A stretch of DNA of 64,000 bases from Cymodocea nodosa (lineage: Eukaryota; Streptophyta; Magnoliopsida; Alismatales; Cymodoceaceae): positions 21,031,501-21,095,500 of the forward strand of contig CM072336.1 of the NCBI GenBank assembly GCA_036874045.1, written 5' to 3'. Below the pieces are notes generated by a model. That model saw nothing but the letters and a program-made list of their open reading frames with translations. It was not told where the DNA came from and ran no database searches. This document shows positions 1-10,710 of the stretch, piece after piece (position 1 is the stretch's first letter; every line of letters starts with the position of its first letter). Both the position numbers and the translations under genes were made by a program.

Positions 1-108
1 TAATTAAGCTCACAGATTAATTGAATCAACTAATTAAGTTTAAAAAGAACTTAATTTTACACATAGATCACCATTCACCCCCTTTGGTGAGTCATACGAT
101 CCTAACAA
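1..108 (+). mobile_element. Tail of a SIRE-type copia LTR, cut by the window edge
   Basis: The stretch ends with the signature that closes every SIRE-type LTR in this window: CACCATTCACCCCC, a few bases, then GTGAGTCATACGATCCTAACA-like sequence ending in CA at about 108. The rest of the element lies outside the window. It abuts the start of an Athila-type LTR that lacks its first few bases, so the copia element probably inserted at, or recombined with, that LTR edge. The family assignment rests on similarity to the complete LTR ends at 10659, 17262, 30924 and 34584. Confidence 0.75.
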
Positions 109-2030
109 ATTAGGTATATTTTTGAACTGTTGGTGAGATTTAGACCTTTTTGGTTTTTGAAGTATCTGAAACGTTTGTTGTTTCGGAAAGTTTTATTTTA
201 TGTACGAGATAGTTTAGTTTTAAATGCTTAAAGAGTATTTTATTATTTTAAGGACACATGTTGTGACATTAATACATGACTTAAGTTGTTTTACGAAAAA
301 TTTAAATGGTAACTATCTGAAATGCATCTAAGCATCAGATAGTTATGTTGACAAGTATTCAAAATACTCTTTTTCCATCAGTCAGTTGTTTTAGTATTAT
401 AAGTTATTTTTTTATGACATGTGGCATAGAAATTATTTATATATAGTCTTTAAAGGTGTAAAAACTCGTTAAGTTAGAAGTATGCACATGTTGAATTTAA
501 ATATTTTATTACATCACGTGAGTTGCACATGTTTTATATTATTATTTTATATCAAGTCTGTTAAGTTAAACTTTACTCAACGAGAAAAGTCTATTGAGTT
601 AACAGTTAAGACAATGGAGTAAGTCCATTAAGTTACGCTAACTCCACAGACCAACTACTTTCTAATATTTAATATGAAGCGGTTGTAGAAATGGGAAATT
701 CGAAGGAAAACCATGATTACATGTATCATGTAGGATTTAAATCGCAAAATGAGGAAGGAATCACCATAGTTGATATGAATGAAGGAAATCCAACCGATCA
801 TTTAGGTAGAGGCAGTTACTATTAAAAGAAATATAAAAAGAAGAGGAGAAGAACGAAGAAAGGGGGTGGAGAACTGCACTAACTGTAGGAAGCATCGATA
901 GTTCTCTGAAGCTCCACAACACCACCACAATCACCAACCACTGGAGGTCTATGAGGATACTTTTTAGATGTTAGGTTGATTCCGAGCCAAACACAGTGAT
1001 TGACAACTATTGTGAGAAGTAATCACATCATAGGAAGGGAAGCCATTTTTATTAAGTATTGACTCATCTCTCAAGAGATCGTAAAGCTTCTAGCCTTGGT
1101 TTCAGGTTGATGCCAATATACTAAAGAGGAGATCAACTTACAAGTCTCGGTTTGCGATTCTATAGGGCAAGGAGGCGTGATTATAAGTGATTAAGTTTTC
1201 AATGGTGTAATCATGTTGCATGTAGTGATGAAAGTTTTTACTATCAATAGAGAATTTCTACATTTTATCTTTCATTCATCTTTAGGAACATATCAAAACA
1301 AAAATCCCAAAAACAAAACTAATTATTTGTGTTTATAGTTAGTATTTATGTGTTGTATTGTTTGTTTTGTATTATGATAAAGTTATTATTGTCAATATTG
1401 TGAATGTTTTATGTTTAGTTGATTCAGAAAATAGAAAATAGTTTTATTGATTACTGAAATTGATTTATACAGAATATCTAAAAATCTTAATGGTTATTCT
1501 TTGAAAAATCTAAATGTTAGTGTTGATTAATGACAAATACCAGATAAACTAACATTAAAAGCTTAATTGATGTTATTTACATCCTATGGAATCGCCCAAT
1601 GGATGGTTGAATTCCTTTGTGAGTGGCAAAATTCAATTGGAAATTACTAGTCAGACTCGTAGAGTTAACTTAAGTCCATAAGGTTAGTCCATTGAGTTAA
1701 CTATAACTCAACGAGAGAAATCCATTGAGTTAGCAGCAAGTTAACGGAGTGTGTAATTTAAAAGATATAAAACTCCAATTATAAAAGTTAAAATAGTATG
1801 CAATTTTTACTCAATCTCTGTGGAATCAACCTATACTTGCACACAAATACAATAGACATTGTGCACTTGTAGTTAAAAACAAATTGGATTTAATATCTAA
1901 TTTGTGAAATTTTATTTGTATACTTCTAAAAGAAATTATTAAGAGACGAATAAAGTAAACGAAATTCACTCAAACAAAGTATTTAAGAAAATATACACAT
2001 AAAAGTAAACAAAACAAACTAAACAAGCTT
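109..2030 (+). mobile_element. Athila-type Ty3/gypsy LTR, copy a
   Basis: This stretch matches 2505-4573 along its length, including the start (ATTTTTGAACTG), a central block around 660-1400 paired with 3280-4000, and the 3' end. The end carries the plant Athila/Tat LTR hallmark in which ACTTGCAC and GTGCACTTG flank a short AT stretch (about 1835-1872). It is followed directly by a primer-binding site at 2034, so it is in 5' LTR position. Repeated phrases AACTCAACG and AACTATCTGAA with their inverted partners occur inside. It is an old copy, clearly diverged from copy b. Confidence 0.75.
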
Positions 2031-2033
2031 TTT

Positions 2034-2051
2034 TGACGTTGTTGTCGGGGA
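2034..2051 (+). promoter_or_regulatory. Primer-binding site of Athila-type element
   Basis: The sequence TGACGTTGTTGTCGGGGA closely resembles the widely conserved TGGCGCCGTTGCCGGGGA primer-binding site of plant Athila/Tat gypsy elements, where a host tRNA primes minus-strand DNA synthesis. It sits a few bases after the LTR end, as expected. The differences from consensus are all transitions, as expected from decay of methylated cytosines. Confidence 0.7.
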
Positions 2052-2496
2052 TTGAAAAACTAAGCAACTATAGTGTTGTTTTGTTTTAATAGCATAAGGA
2101 GTGTTGTGTGTTTTTATCATTGAAAATATGGCATATGCTTATGCTCAAGGATTGCTGAAACCTGTAGTTAGCATATGTGAATTCTGCAATTTAGAAGGTC
2201 ATGACATTGCTAATTGTTTGAAATTAAGATGATTGCAAATGGTTAGATCACATGAACAACAAATGAATTATATCTAGTATAATAGAATTGAGTATGAGAA
2301 ACCTACAATTTACCTAACCAATATTCAATTTAAAACAACTAATGTGTTGTTTAGAATGAAAAAGTGCATATTATTAACAGTTAAATGATGGTTAATTGCA
2401 TAATATTTAGCTTATCATATAAGAATTAAGCCATTATGTTATAATTGCACTATTACATGCTTTAATTGAAGAATCTGCTTAATTTGGGGGAATTAA
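2052..2496 (+). mobile_element. Short internal region of an Athila-type element with a zinc knuckle
   Basis: Only about 445 bases separate the primer-binding site from a polypurine tract (TTTGGGGGAATTAATG, about 2483-2498) that precedes the next LTR. A reading frame beginning ATG at 2128 encodes a CX2CX4HX4C zinc knuckle (C at 2176, last C at 2215-2217), the nucleic-acid-binding motif of Gag nucleocapsid. No protease, reverse transcriptase or integrase is present here, so this LTR-internal-LTR unit would depend on proteins made elsewhere, or is a recombination product. It is a fossil. Confidence 0.6.
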
Positions 2497-2699
2497 TGTT
2501 AATTTAGTACATTTTTGAACTGTCGGTAAGTTGCAGGCTATGAAATTCTTTAGTATCCAAATTTTTTGATATTTCAGACAGTTATGTTTAACATACTGAA
2601 CATATTCGGACAGTTATGTTTAACAGACTAAACATGTATCAGATAGTTATGTTTAAATTGCTGAACAGTTATGTTTTGAAAGAATATTTTATTATTTCC

Positions 2700-3130
2700 T
2701 GAAGTACACGTGTTGAAACCATAATGCATGACTTAAGTGAACTTTCGGTGAGTTATCTCTAACTATCTGAAATTGCAGCTGGGCATCGGACAATTATATG
2801 TGTAACTCTTCGAAATCTCTTTTTATTTATAAAATAGCTGAGGACACGTGTCATGTTCTAGGAAAGTGACTTAAGTAGATTTTCGGTGAGTTATCTATAA
2901 CTATCCGATGCTCAGAAATGCATCTGAGCATCGGATAGTTAGACCTGTAACTCTCCGAAATGTTATTTTATGATTAAACTGCTGCTGACACGTGTCGAGA
3001 TCTGGTAGATTTACTTAAGTTATATATCGGTGAGTTATTTGTAACTATCCAAAATGCATTTGAACATCAGACAGTTAGGTTTTTAAGTATCCGAAATGCA
3101 CCTGAGCATCAGATAGTTAAATTTATGCAC
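2700..3130 (+). repeat. About three tandem ~140-bp units in the gypsy LTR U3
   Basis: The palindromic box ACACGTGT or a one-base variant recurs at about 2706, 2843 and 2989 (spacings near 137 and 146). Each time it is followed by ACTTAAGT, then TCGGTGAGTTAT, then TAACTATCYGA, and then an inverted partner such as CATCGGATAGTTA. The units are diverged but keep this order, which is the layout of a tandem promoter or enhancer array in an LTR U3. Confidence 0.65.
2898..2941. repeat. Hairpin with 19-bp perfect arms
   Basis: The left arm TAACTATCCGATGCTCAGA (2898-2916) is the exact reverse complement of the right arm at 2923-2941. The 6-base loop is AATGCA. Diverged versions occur at about 309-344 in LTR copy a and at about 2763-2795, 3043-3075 and 3083-3118 in copy b. 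Confidence 0.85.
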
Positions 3131-4585
3131 GTGTTGAATTTAAATGCTTTAGTATATCACGTGAGATGTACATGTTTAACTCGTTAAGTTAGCATAACTG
3201 TACGCGTTGTGTTACATGAATATACACTAAGGTAACGCGTTATGTTAGCAGCTTATTTCTTTATATTTTCTAATATTCCACTGTAGCGGTTGCAGGAACA
3301 GACAGTTGAAAGAGAAAAATCACGTTTGCACGTATCGCGTAGGGAAAGAAATCATCGCCGTTGATACGAATGAAGGAAATCCAACTGACCATTCAAGTAG
3401 AAGTAGTTACTACTGAAGAAATATAAAAGAAAAGAAGAAAAAGAAGTAAAGTGTGTGTGTATGATCAATGGGCGGACAATGTGTGTAGAGGAGGATGAGC
3501 GTCGCAATTCTCTGAAGTTCCACACCAACCATCACCATCACCACCATAATCACCAACCATCAGAGGTCTGTGAGGATACTTGCTTGATGTCGGGTCGATT
3601 CCGAGCCAAACACAGTGCCTGACAACCACTGTGAGGAGTGATCGCATCGCGGGAAGGGAAGCCATTTTCACTAAGCGCCGACTCATATTTCAGGAGATCG
3701 TAAAGCTTTTAGCCTTTGCTTCGGGTTGATGCCTGTATGCTAAAGAGGAGATCATCTTGCAATTCTGGACTCACGATTCTATAGGGAGAGGAGACAGGAT
3801 TGTAAGTGGTTTAATTTTCAATGGTGTAATCGCATTGCAAGTAGTGTCGGAAGTATTTACTATCAAGTGAGATTACTTTACATTTCATCTTTTGCCCATT
3901 TCCATGTTCATATGAAAACAAAAATACCAAAAACAATTTATCTATGTTTGTATGTTATATTTGAGTGTTGTATTGTTTGTATTGTATAGTGATTAATGTT
4001 ATCTTTGTCAGTGTTGTAATTGTTTTATGTTTATTTTAGTTTTATAGTTTACTGAAATTGGTTCGTTCAAAAGACTTAAAGATTTTAATGGTTACTATTT
4101 GAATTATCTGAATGTTAGTATTGCTTAATGATAAATCCAATGCTAACTAACATTAAAGAGCTTAATTGATGTTATTTACAATTTATGGAATCGCCCAATG
4201 GTTGGCCGAATTCCTCTGTAAATAGCAGTATTAAAAAGAAAAGACAGGCTCGTGGAGTTAACTTAAGTCCACGAGGTTAGTCTGTTGAGTTAGCCATAAC
4301 TCAACGAACTTAGTTCGTTAAGTTAACTGTAATTCAACGAAGAGCTTATTGAATATATAAATTTGATTGTTAACAAATGAACAGTTCTCAAGTTCTTCAG
4401 CAATTCCCTATGGGATCGACCTGTACTTGCACACTGATACAATAGACACTGTGCACTTGTAGTTAAAGTACAAATTGGAATTAATATCTAAATTGTATTA
4501 AAGGTTGTTTGTTTACTTCTAAAAGAAAGGATAGGCATAAAGATAAATTAACTAAGTAAAAACAGAATTAACAAATCCAAGTTTT

Positions 4586-7500
4586 TCTAGTGTAGTGCTG
4601 GGAAAACACTAAACAAGTGTCAAGAGACAAGGAAGTTTGGGATAAGTTTGATAGACTTGAGTGCAGTTTAGAACAAAATTTAGACAAATTGGAATAATAC
4701 ATGTATCAACAACAAGAAGTCAACCAAACAAACTATAAGGAAAATTATTTAGAACCTAAAATTGATATCATCTATGAAATGGAGAAAACCATAATGAAAA
4801 TTGGTCAAAAATTGAATAAAATGAAATTAGATGATTTGGAAAGAAAGCTAAAAGCACTAGATGAATTTACAATGAAATTCCAAGTTATGCAACTTGAAAA
4901 CACAAATGAAAATTTCAATGTTGAAGATTTGCATAATTTGCAAAACATAAAGATAAAAAAGAATACCAATGAAATAGGAATTAAGAAATGTAATGTAATG
5001 AAAGAAAACTTGGAAACAATTAAAAATCAAAATCATAAAAACAAAATGGTAATACAAGAACATCAAGAAAGTAATGAAAATCTGGAAGATGTGTGTATAA
5101 CATTAAGATTTGGAACTTATGTGCTACTAAGAAGTCAAAAAGAAAACAAAATGGAGGAAAGTAAGAACAAATTCAAGATGAAAATGAACATGTAATACCT
5201 AAAAACTTAGAAACCAATGAAGAAAAATCTGAATTTGAAAATGAAACTAAGAATGATCAAAAGAATGAAATGAAAGAAAAAGAATCTTTTAAATCACAAT
5301 CATTAGCATCCTATCCTGAAAGATTAAAACAAACATTTCCTGAAAAATAAGAAAAAATTATAGAAATTTTTGAAAAAGTATAAGTTAACATTCCTTTGTT
5401 AGATTTATTGTAGAAAATGCCACCTTGTGTTAAATTTCTTAAGGATTGGTGTATTAAGAAAAAGGAGCAAAAAGTGTTAAAAAAAGTCTTTTTAGCTAAG
5501 CAAAGTAATTCTCTATTTCTGCCATAAATTTCTAAAAAATTATTTGATCTAGGAATCCCTATTATATCATGTAAAATAGGAAATACCATGTTGGAAAGAA
5601 CTTTAATAGACCTAGGTGTAGGTATAAATGTTATGTCTAATGATATATTTACATCCTTAGGATTAGAAGACTTAATCCCTACTTGGACTGTCATTCAATT
5701 AGTAGATAGAAGTATAAGATACCCTAGAGGAAAAATAGAAGTTGTCCTAATTAAAGTAAATAACTTCATCTATCCTATTGATATTGTTGTTTTGGATTTC
5801 CAATAAATTAAGCATTAGAATCATGATACATCTTTAATTTTGGGAAGGCCATTTCTAGCAACGTCAAGGGCTATTATAAACTTTAAAAATGGAATGATGA
5901 AATTAGTATATGGTGATGAGGGTACTCAATTAAATATTTTCAAACTAGAAAGGGATGAGTAGTTAGAAATGTCCTTACATATTGTAAACTTTCTAGAGGA
6001 TGAAGGAGATATGTTAGAAGATGTGATTCAAGAAGAATTAAATAGACAAATAGAAATTGAAAATTTAGAAGTAAATGAAAATATAGATGGAGACTTAAAC
6101 ATAGATGTAGAAGAAGACCAAGAAGAGTTTAATATCGAAGATGAAAATGTTAAATTAGGAGCTCTAGCTTCTGATGGTCAACACTTAAATTTAAAACCTT
6201 TACTGCCTAAATTGACCTATATATTTCTAGAAGAAGAAAGGACTTGTCCAATTATTATTGCATCAAATTTAAAAGAAGATCAAATATCTAAATTAAAAGA
6301 TGTAATCAAGACATATAAAGAAGCAATAGGATGGATTATGGTTGACATAAAAGGGTTAAGTTCTACATTATGCCGTCATCATATATATTTAGAAGAGAAT
6401 GCTAAACCAATTAGAATTCTTGAAAGGAGATTAAATTCAAACCTTAAAGAAGTAGTTAGGAAGGAAATTGTGAAATAGTTAAATAATGAAATAATATATT
6501 TGATTTCTAACAGCACATGAGTTAGTCTAATCCATGTAGTTCCTAAGAAATCAGGATTAACTATTATTAAGAATGAAAGTCAAGACTTGATACCTACTAG
6601 AATTCAATCAGGTTGGAGAGTGTGTATAGACTATAGAAAGTTGAATGTTGTGACTAGAAAAGATTATTTTCCCTTACCTTTTATAGATCAGATGTTAGAG
6701 AAATTAGTAGGGTAGAAGTATTTTTGTTTCCTAGACGGGTATTCAGGGTATAATCAAGTCCTAGTAGCATTAGAAGATCAAGAGAAAACAACTTTTACAT
6801 GTCCTAATGGAACTTATGCTTTTAAAATGATGCCATTTGGATTATACAATGCACTAGCCACCTTTTAAAGGTGTATGCAAGGCATATTCACTAGAATGAT
6901 TGAAGATTTTTTAGAAATATTTATGAATGATTTTACCGTATATGGAACTTCATATGAAGTATGTTTAAACAATTTAGATCAAGTATTAAAACGATGTATG
7001 GAAAAAAATTTGGTTCTAAATTGGAAAAAATGTCACTTCATGGTAAAATAAGGAATTGTCTTGGTACATGTTATTTCAATGAAAGGACTGGAGGTAGACA
7101 AAGCTAAGATAGAAGTAATTTCTAATCTACCAGAACCTAAATCAATAAAAGATATTAGATCATTTCTAGGACATGTAGAATTTTATAGGAGATTTATTAA
7201 AGACTTTAGCAAAATAGTTAGACTTTTAACTAATCTATTAAAAGATGTTCCATTTAACTTTGATAAAAATTGCAAGGAAGCCTTCTTTAAGCTTAAAACT
7301 AGCTTAATTTCAACTCCTATAATACAAGCACCTAATTGGAGCCATCCATTTGAGTTAATGTGTGATGCATTTGATTTTGTTATAGGATCAATGTTGGGAT
7401 AGAAGATAGAAAAATCTCCTAGAGTGATTCATTAAGCAAGCAAAACTCTAAATGATGCTTAAGTTAATTATACAACTACTAAAAAAGAATTATTAACTGT

Positions 7501-9080
7501 TGTGTTTGCTTTAGAAAAATTTAGATCATACTTAATAGGAGCTAAAGTGATAGTATATACGAATTATTTAGCTTTAAAATACTTAATAGAAAAGAAAGAA
7601 ACTAAACCTAGATTGATCCGGTGGATATTATTATTGCAAGAATTTGATCTAGAAATTAAAGATAAAAAAGGATGTGAAAATGTAGTAGCAAACTATTTAT
7701 CAAGGTTATAAATAAAAAAATCAAACATTGAAATTATGGTTCATTTTCCTAATGAATAATTAATGCTTATAAACACAATACCTTGGTGTGCAGACATAGT
7801 TAACTATTTAGTTACAGGTTTAACACCTAAGGATTGAAATAGACAGGATAAGAAATTGTTCTTTTCAAGAGTGAAATATTACTATTAGGAAGACTCATAC
7901 TTATTTAAGAAATGTCCTAATTTAGTCATAAGGAGATGTGTTCTAGAAATTGAATATCAGAGCATATTATCTTTTTGTCATAACCAAGCATGTGGAGGAC
8001 ATTTTGGTTCAGGGAAAACTACAACCAAAATTTTGCAATGTGGATTCTATTGGCCAACATTATTTAAAGATGCTCATAGATACTACTTAAATTGTTTGAG
8101 ATGTCAACAAATAGAAAGAATATCAAAAAAGAATATGATGCCTTTAAATCCTATTGTTGAGGTAGAAATCTTTGATGTGTGGGGAATAGATTTTATAGGT
8201 CTATTTTCTATGTCTAATCAGTTTAATTATATATTATTAGAGGTGAATTAGGTATCTAAGTAAATAGAAGCTATTCCTACAAAAACTAATGACAACAAAG
8301 TGATAATACATTTTATAAGAACTCATATAATTGCTAGATTTGGAATACCTAAAACTATTATTAGTGATAGAGGAACTCATTTTTGTAATAGAAGTTTTGA
8401 AGCCTTAATGAAGAAATATGGAGTAAATCACAAAATTGCAACATCATATCATCCGTAAACAAGTGGACAAGTAGAAAGTGAAAACAAACAAATTAAGTTA
8501 ATCTTAGCAAAAGTAGTAAATCCTATTAGATAAGTTGGGCTAATAGATTAATAGATGCACTCTAGGCTTATAGAACAACTTATAAAACAAGCCTAAGTAT
8601 GTCATCTTTTAGGATAGTATATGGAAAAAGTTGTCACTTATCAGCTAAAATTGAACAAAAAGCTTATTGGGCATTGAAAACTCTAAACACTAATTTAAAT
8701 CAAGTTGCTAAAAATAGAAAGATACAATTAATTGAGTTAGAAGAATTTAGGAATGAAGCTTATTCTAAAACTATAATAGAAAAAGAGAATATGAAGTATA
8801 GCATGATAAGAAAATTATTCCAAAAACTTTTGAAATAGGACAAGAAGTATATCTTTACACGACTAGAGTTCATAACCATCTAGGGAAATTAAGATCTAGA
8901 TGGGCAGAACCTTACATAATTTGAAACATTTATTCCTTTGGAGCTATTGAAATTGAAAATCCTAAAAATCAGAATATATTTAAATTAAATGGACAAAGAC
9001 TTAGACCTATTCTAAAATTTCCAAAAAGTTTCTTTAGAATGATAGAAGAAGTAAGAGTAGAGGACTACTCAAGTCCTATT
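4586..9080 (+). mobile_element. Internal gag-pol region of an Athila-type Ty3/gypsy element (fossil)
   Basis: Parts appear in Athila order. A charged, coiled-coil-like region (4701-5195) follows the LTR. An aspartic-protease region (about 5410-5960) has the Athila-type 'IGNTMLERTLIDLG' and 'LILGRPFLATSRA' phrases. The linker and reverse-transcriptase N-terminus lie at about 5969-6480 (phrase 'KEAIGWIMVDIKGLSSTLC'), the RT core at about 6500-7060, RNase H at 7061-7711, a zinc-finger integrase region at about 7970-8250, and the integrase core and C-terminus at about 8250-8860. Known plant Athila elements share this arrangement. The copy is old and broken in more than ten places. Its right end is the insertion point of the SIRE element at 9081, and no matching 3' LTR follows directly. 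Confidence 0.8.
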
Positions 9081-10659
9081 TGAAAGGCCATCTAGATTTT
9101 GATAATGTAAAAATCCATGTGAGGAAACAAATTATATTTCACAGGTGTCACAAGTCAGTTCAGCAAACTAAAGATCAGAAGGCAGATAAATTGATACAGA
9201 TAATTTAGAAATTGTTGCAAGAGAAAAACAAGATTTTTGGAAGGTTACTAGGCTTAAGTATCTAGAAGAGATGGATCTTTGGTGAGTTACCATTTTAAGT
9301 ATTCGAAGAGTTAGTTTAAAAGAAACAAAAACACTTTCGAAAAGTTAGAAGTATAACTATCTGAAAATGAAAGGCCTTCGGAAAGTTAGTAAGATGGTTG
9401 TTTGGAAAATTAGAGAGTTAACGAGCTAATTATTCGAAAGTTCAAGGAAATCAGAAAGTTAAGAGAATTAACCATCCGAGAACTTAAGTCATTCAATTTC
9501 ACACATGTAGAAATCTAGACGGAAGCCTAAAAGATTTTTAGAAGTTTAAAAGATTTTTGAAAAGTTAGGAAAGCTAACTATCTGAAAAATAGGAAGTTTT
9601 GGAAGGTTACAGACTGAACTATCTAAAACTTAAGTCAATCAAATATGCACGTGCAGAAATAAGAAAATAGTAGTTAGAAACTTATAAGAAAATTCAGAAG
9701 GTTATTGTAGCTAACTATCCAAAAGTTAAAACACTTTGTTGAGTTAACAGCTACAACTATCCAAAAGTTAAGTTATACAAATACACACGTGTAGAATTCA
9801 GAAACTTAGTTGGAAGCTTGAAAAGGATGTTTTGGTAAGGTAGGAAAGCTAACTATCTGAAAGTTAAATATGTTTTGGTAAGTTGCAGCTTCAACTATCC
9901 GAACCGAAGGAAATTTCATCTATATGACTTAAATCCACACGTGACAAGACTTAAAGACAATTTCTATTCATCGGAAGGTTACCACTATTAACTATCCAAA
10001 AGTTATAGGGAATCGGAAGGTTATCTTGAAAAACCTTCCTAAATGGTAACTTACCATTTTTGGACCTGTAAATTCAGTAAAGTACAACAAAATACATTCG
10101 TTAGAAAGAATATGATCGTTACATACCTTGGTATAAGTATAATCAAGGATAGAAAGAAATACACAATGATGATCATATACTATTGAGAGCTACACTAAAA
10201 GTCATTTCACGATACACAATTAAGTGAAAAGCAAAAGGCCCCCTATGCATAAATCTCTGTTTGACAAAGCTCAAAAGTGTGGTTCATAAACTTACACTGA
10301 AAGTTCACTATTGATTCAGAGCTAGCACTAGTAAGCTCAAAGGAAAGGTTAGTTCGGAGCTTGTACCACAAAGCTCGATTGGTTAGTTCTTGCTTGGACC
10401 TTAAAGCAAGTAATTGTAAGTTGTGAAAGTTTAGGAAAGCCTAAGTATCCCTTGGGGGTGGACTAGCCATTAGTGGTGAACCACTTAAAAATTTCTTTGT
10501 GCATTATCTACACTTATTGCATGCTTCACTAAGAGAATAGCTTTAGGCTTGCTAAATTTTAACTACTAATCAATCATTCATTATTAAGTCTTAAACTCAT
10601 TAAAAAAAAATCAAATAGTACCATTCACCCCCCCTTTGGTAAGCCTTTTGGTCCTAACA
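9081..10659 (+). repeat. 5' LTR of SIRE-1
   Basis: The 1579-bp repeat is near-identical to 15661-17262. It is built from repeated phrases (TCGGAAGGTTA, TAACTATCCGAAA, CTTAAGTC with CACACGTGTAGAAAT), and ends with the SIRE signature TACCATTCACCCC and CCTAACA. It would have supplied promoter and polyadenylation signals. Confidence 0.88.
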
Positions 10660-10678
10660 ATTAGTATTAGAGCTGGTT
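10660..10678 (+). promoter_or_regulatory. Primer-binding site of SIRE-1
   Basis: TAGTATTAGAGC (10662-10673) starts two bases after the 5' LTR. It corresponds to the TGGTATCAGAGC site, complementary to the 3' end of initiator methionine tRNA, used by most plant copia elements. The sister element at 30927 has the canonical form. Confidence 0.75.
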
Positions 10679-10710
10679 GATCTCATTAATAGATTTAACC
10701 ATCTAAGATC

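Larger units (their letters stand above)
2497..4573 (+). mobile_element. Athila-type Ty3/gypsy LTR, copy b
   Basis: The LTR begins TGTTAATTTAG directly after a polypurine tract and ends near ATTAACA at about 4573, followed by a degenerate primer-binding-site-like stretch at about 4586-4602. It is homologous to copy a throughout. Its U3 part (2560-3130) carries tandem enhancer-like units and a near-perfect hairpin, annotated separately. It can serve as 3' LTR of the short unit upstream and as 5' LTR of the long gag-pol region downstream, the usual outcome of unequal recombination between LTR elements. Confidence 0.7.

Noticed and set aside
3465-3686. Minus-strand open frame of 73 codons
   Set aside because: It lies within the Athila LTR b, and the homologous part of LTR copy a does not preserve it.
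4701-5195. Possible host coiled-coil gene
   Set aside because: It is lysine- and asparagine-rich, directly follows a gypsy LTR and leads into the protease region, so it is better explained as element Gag.
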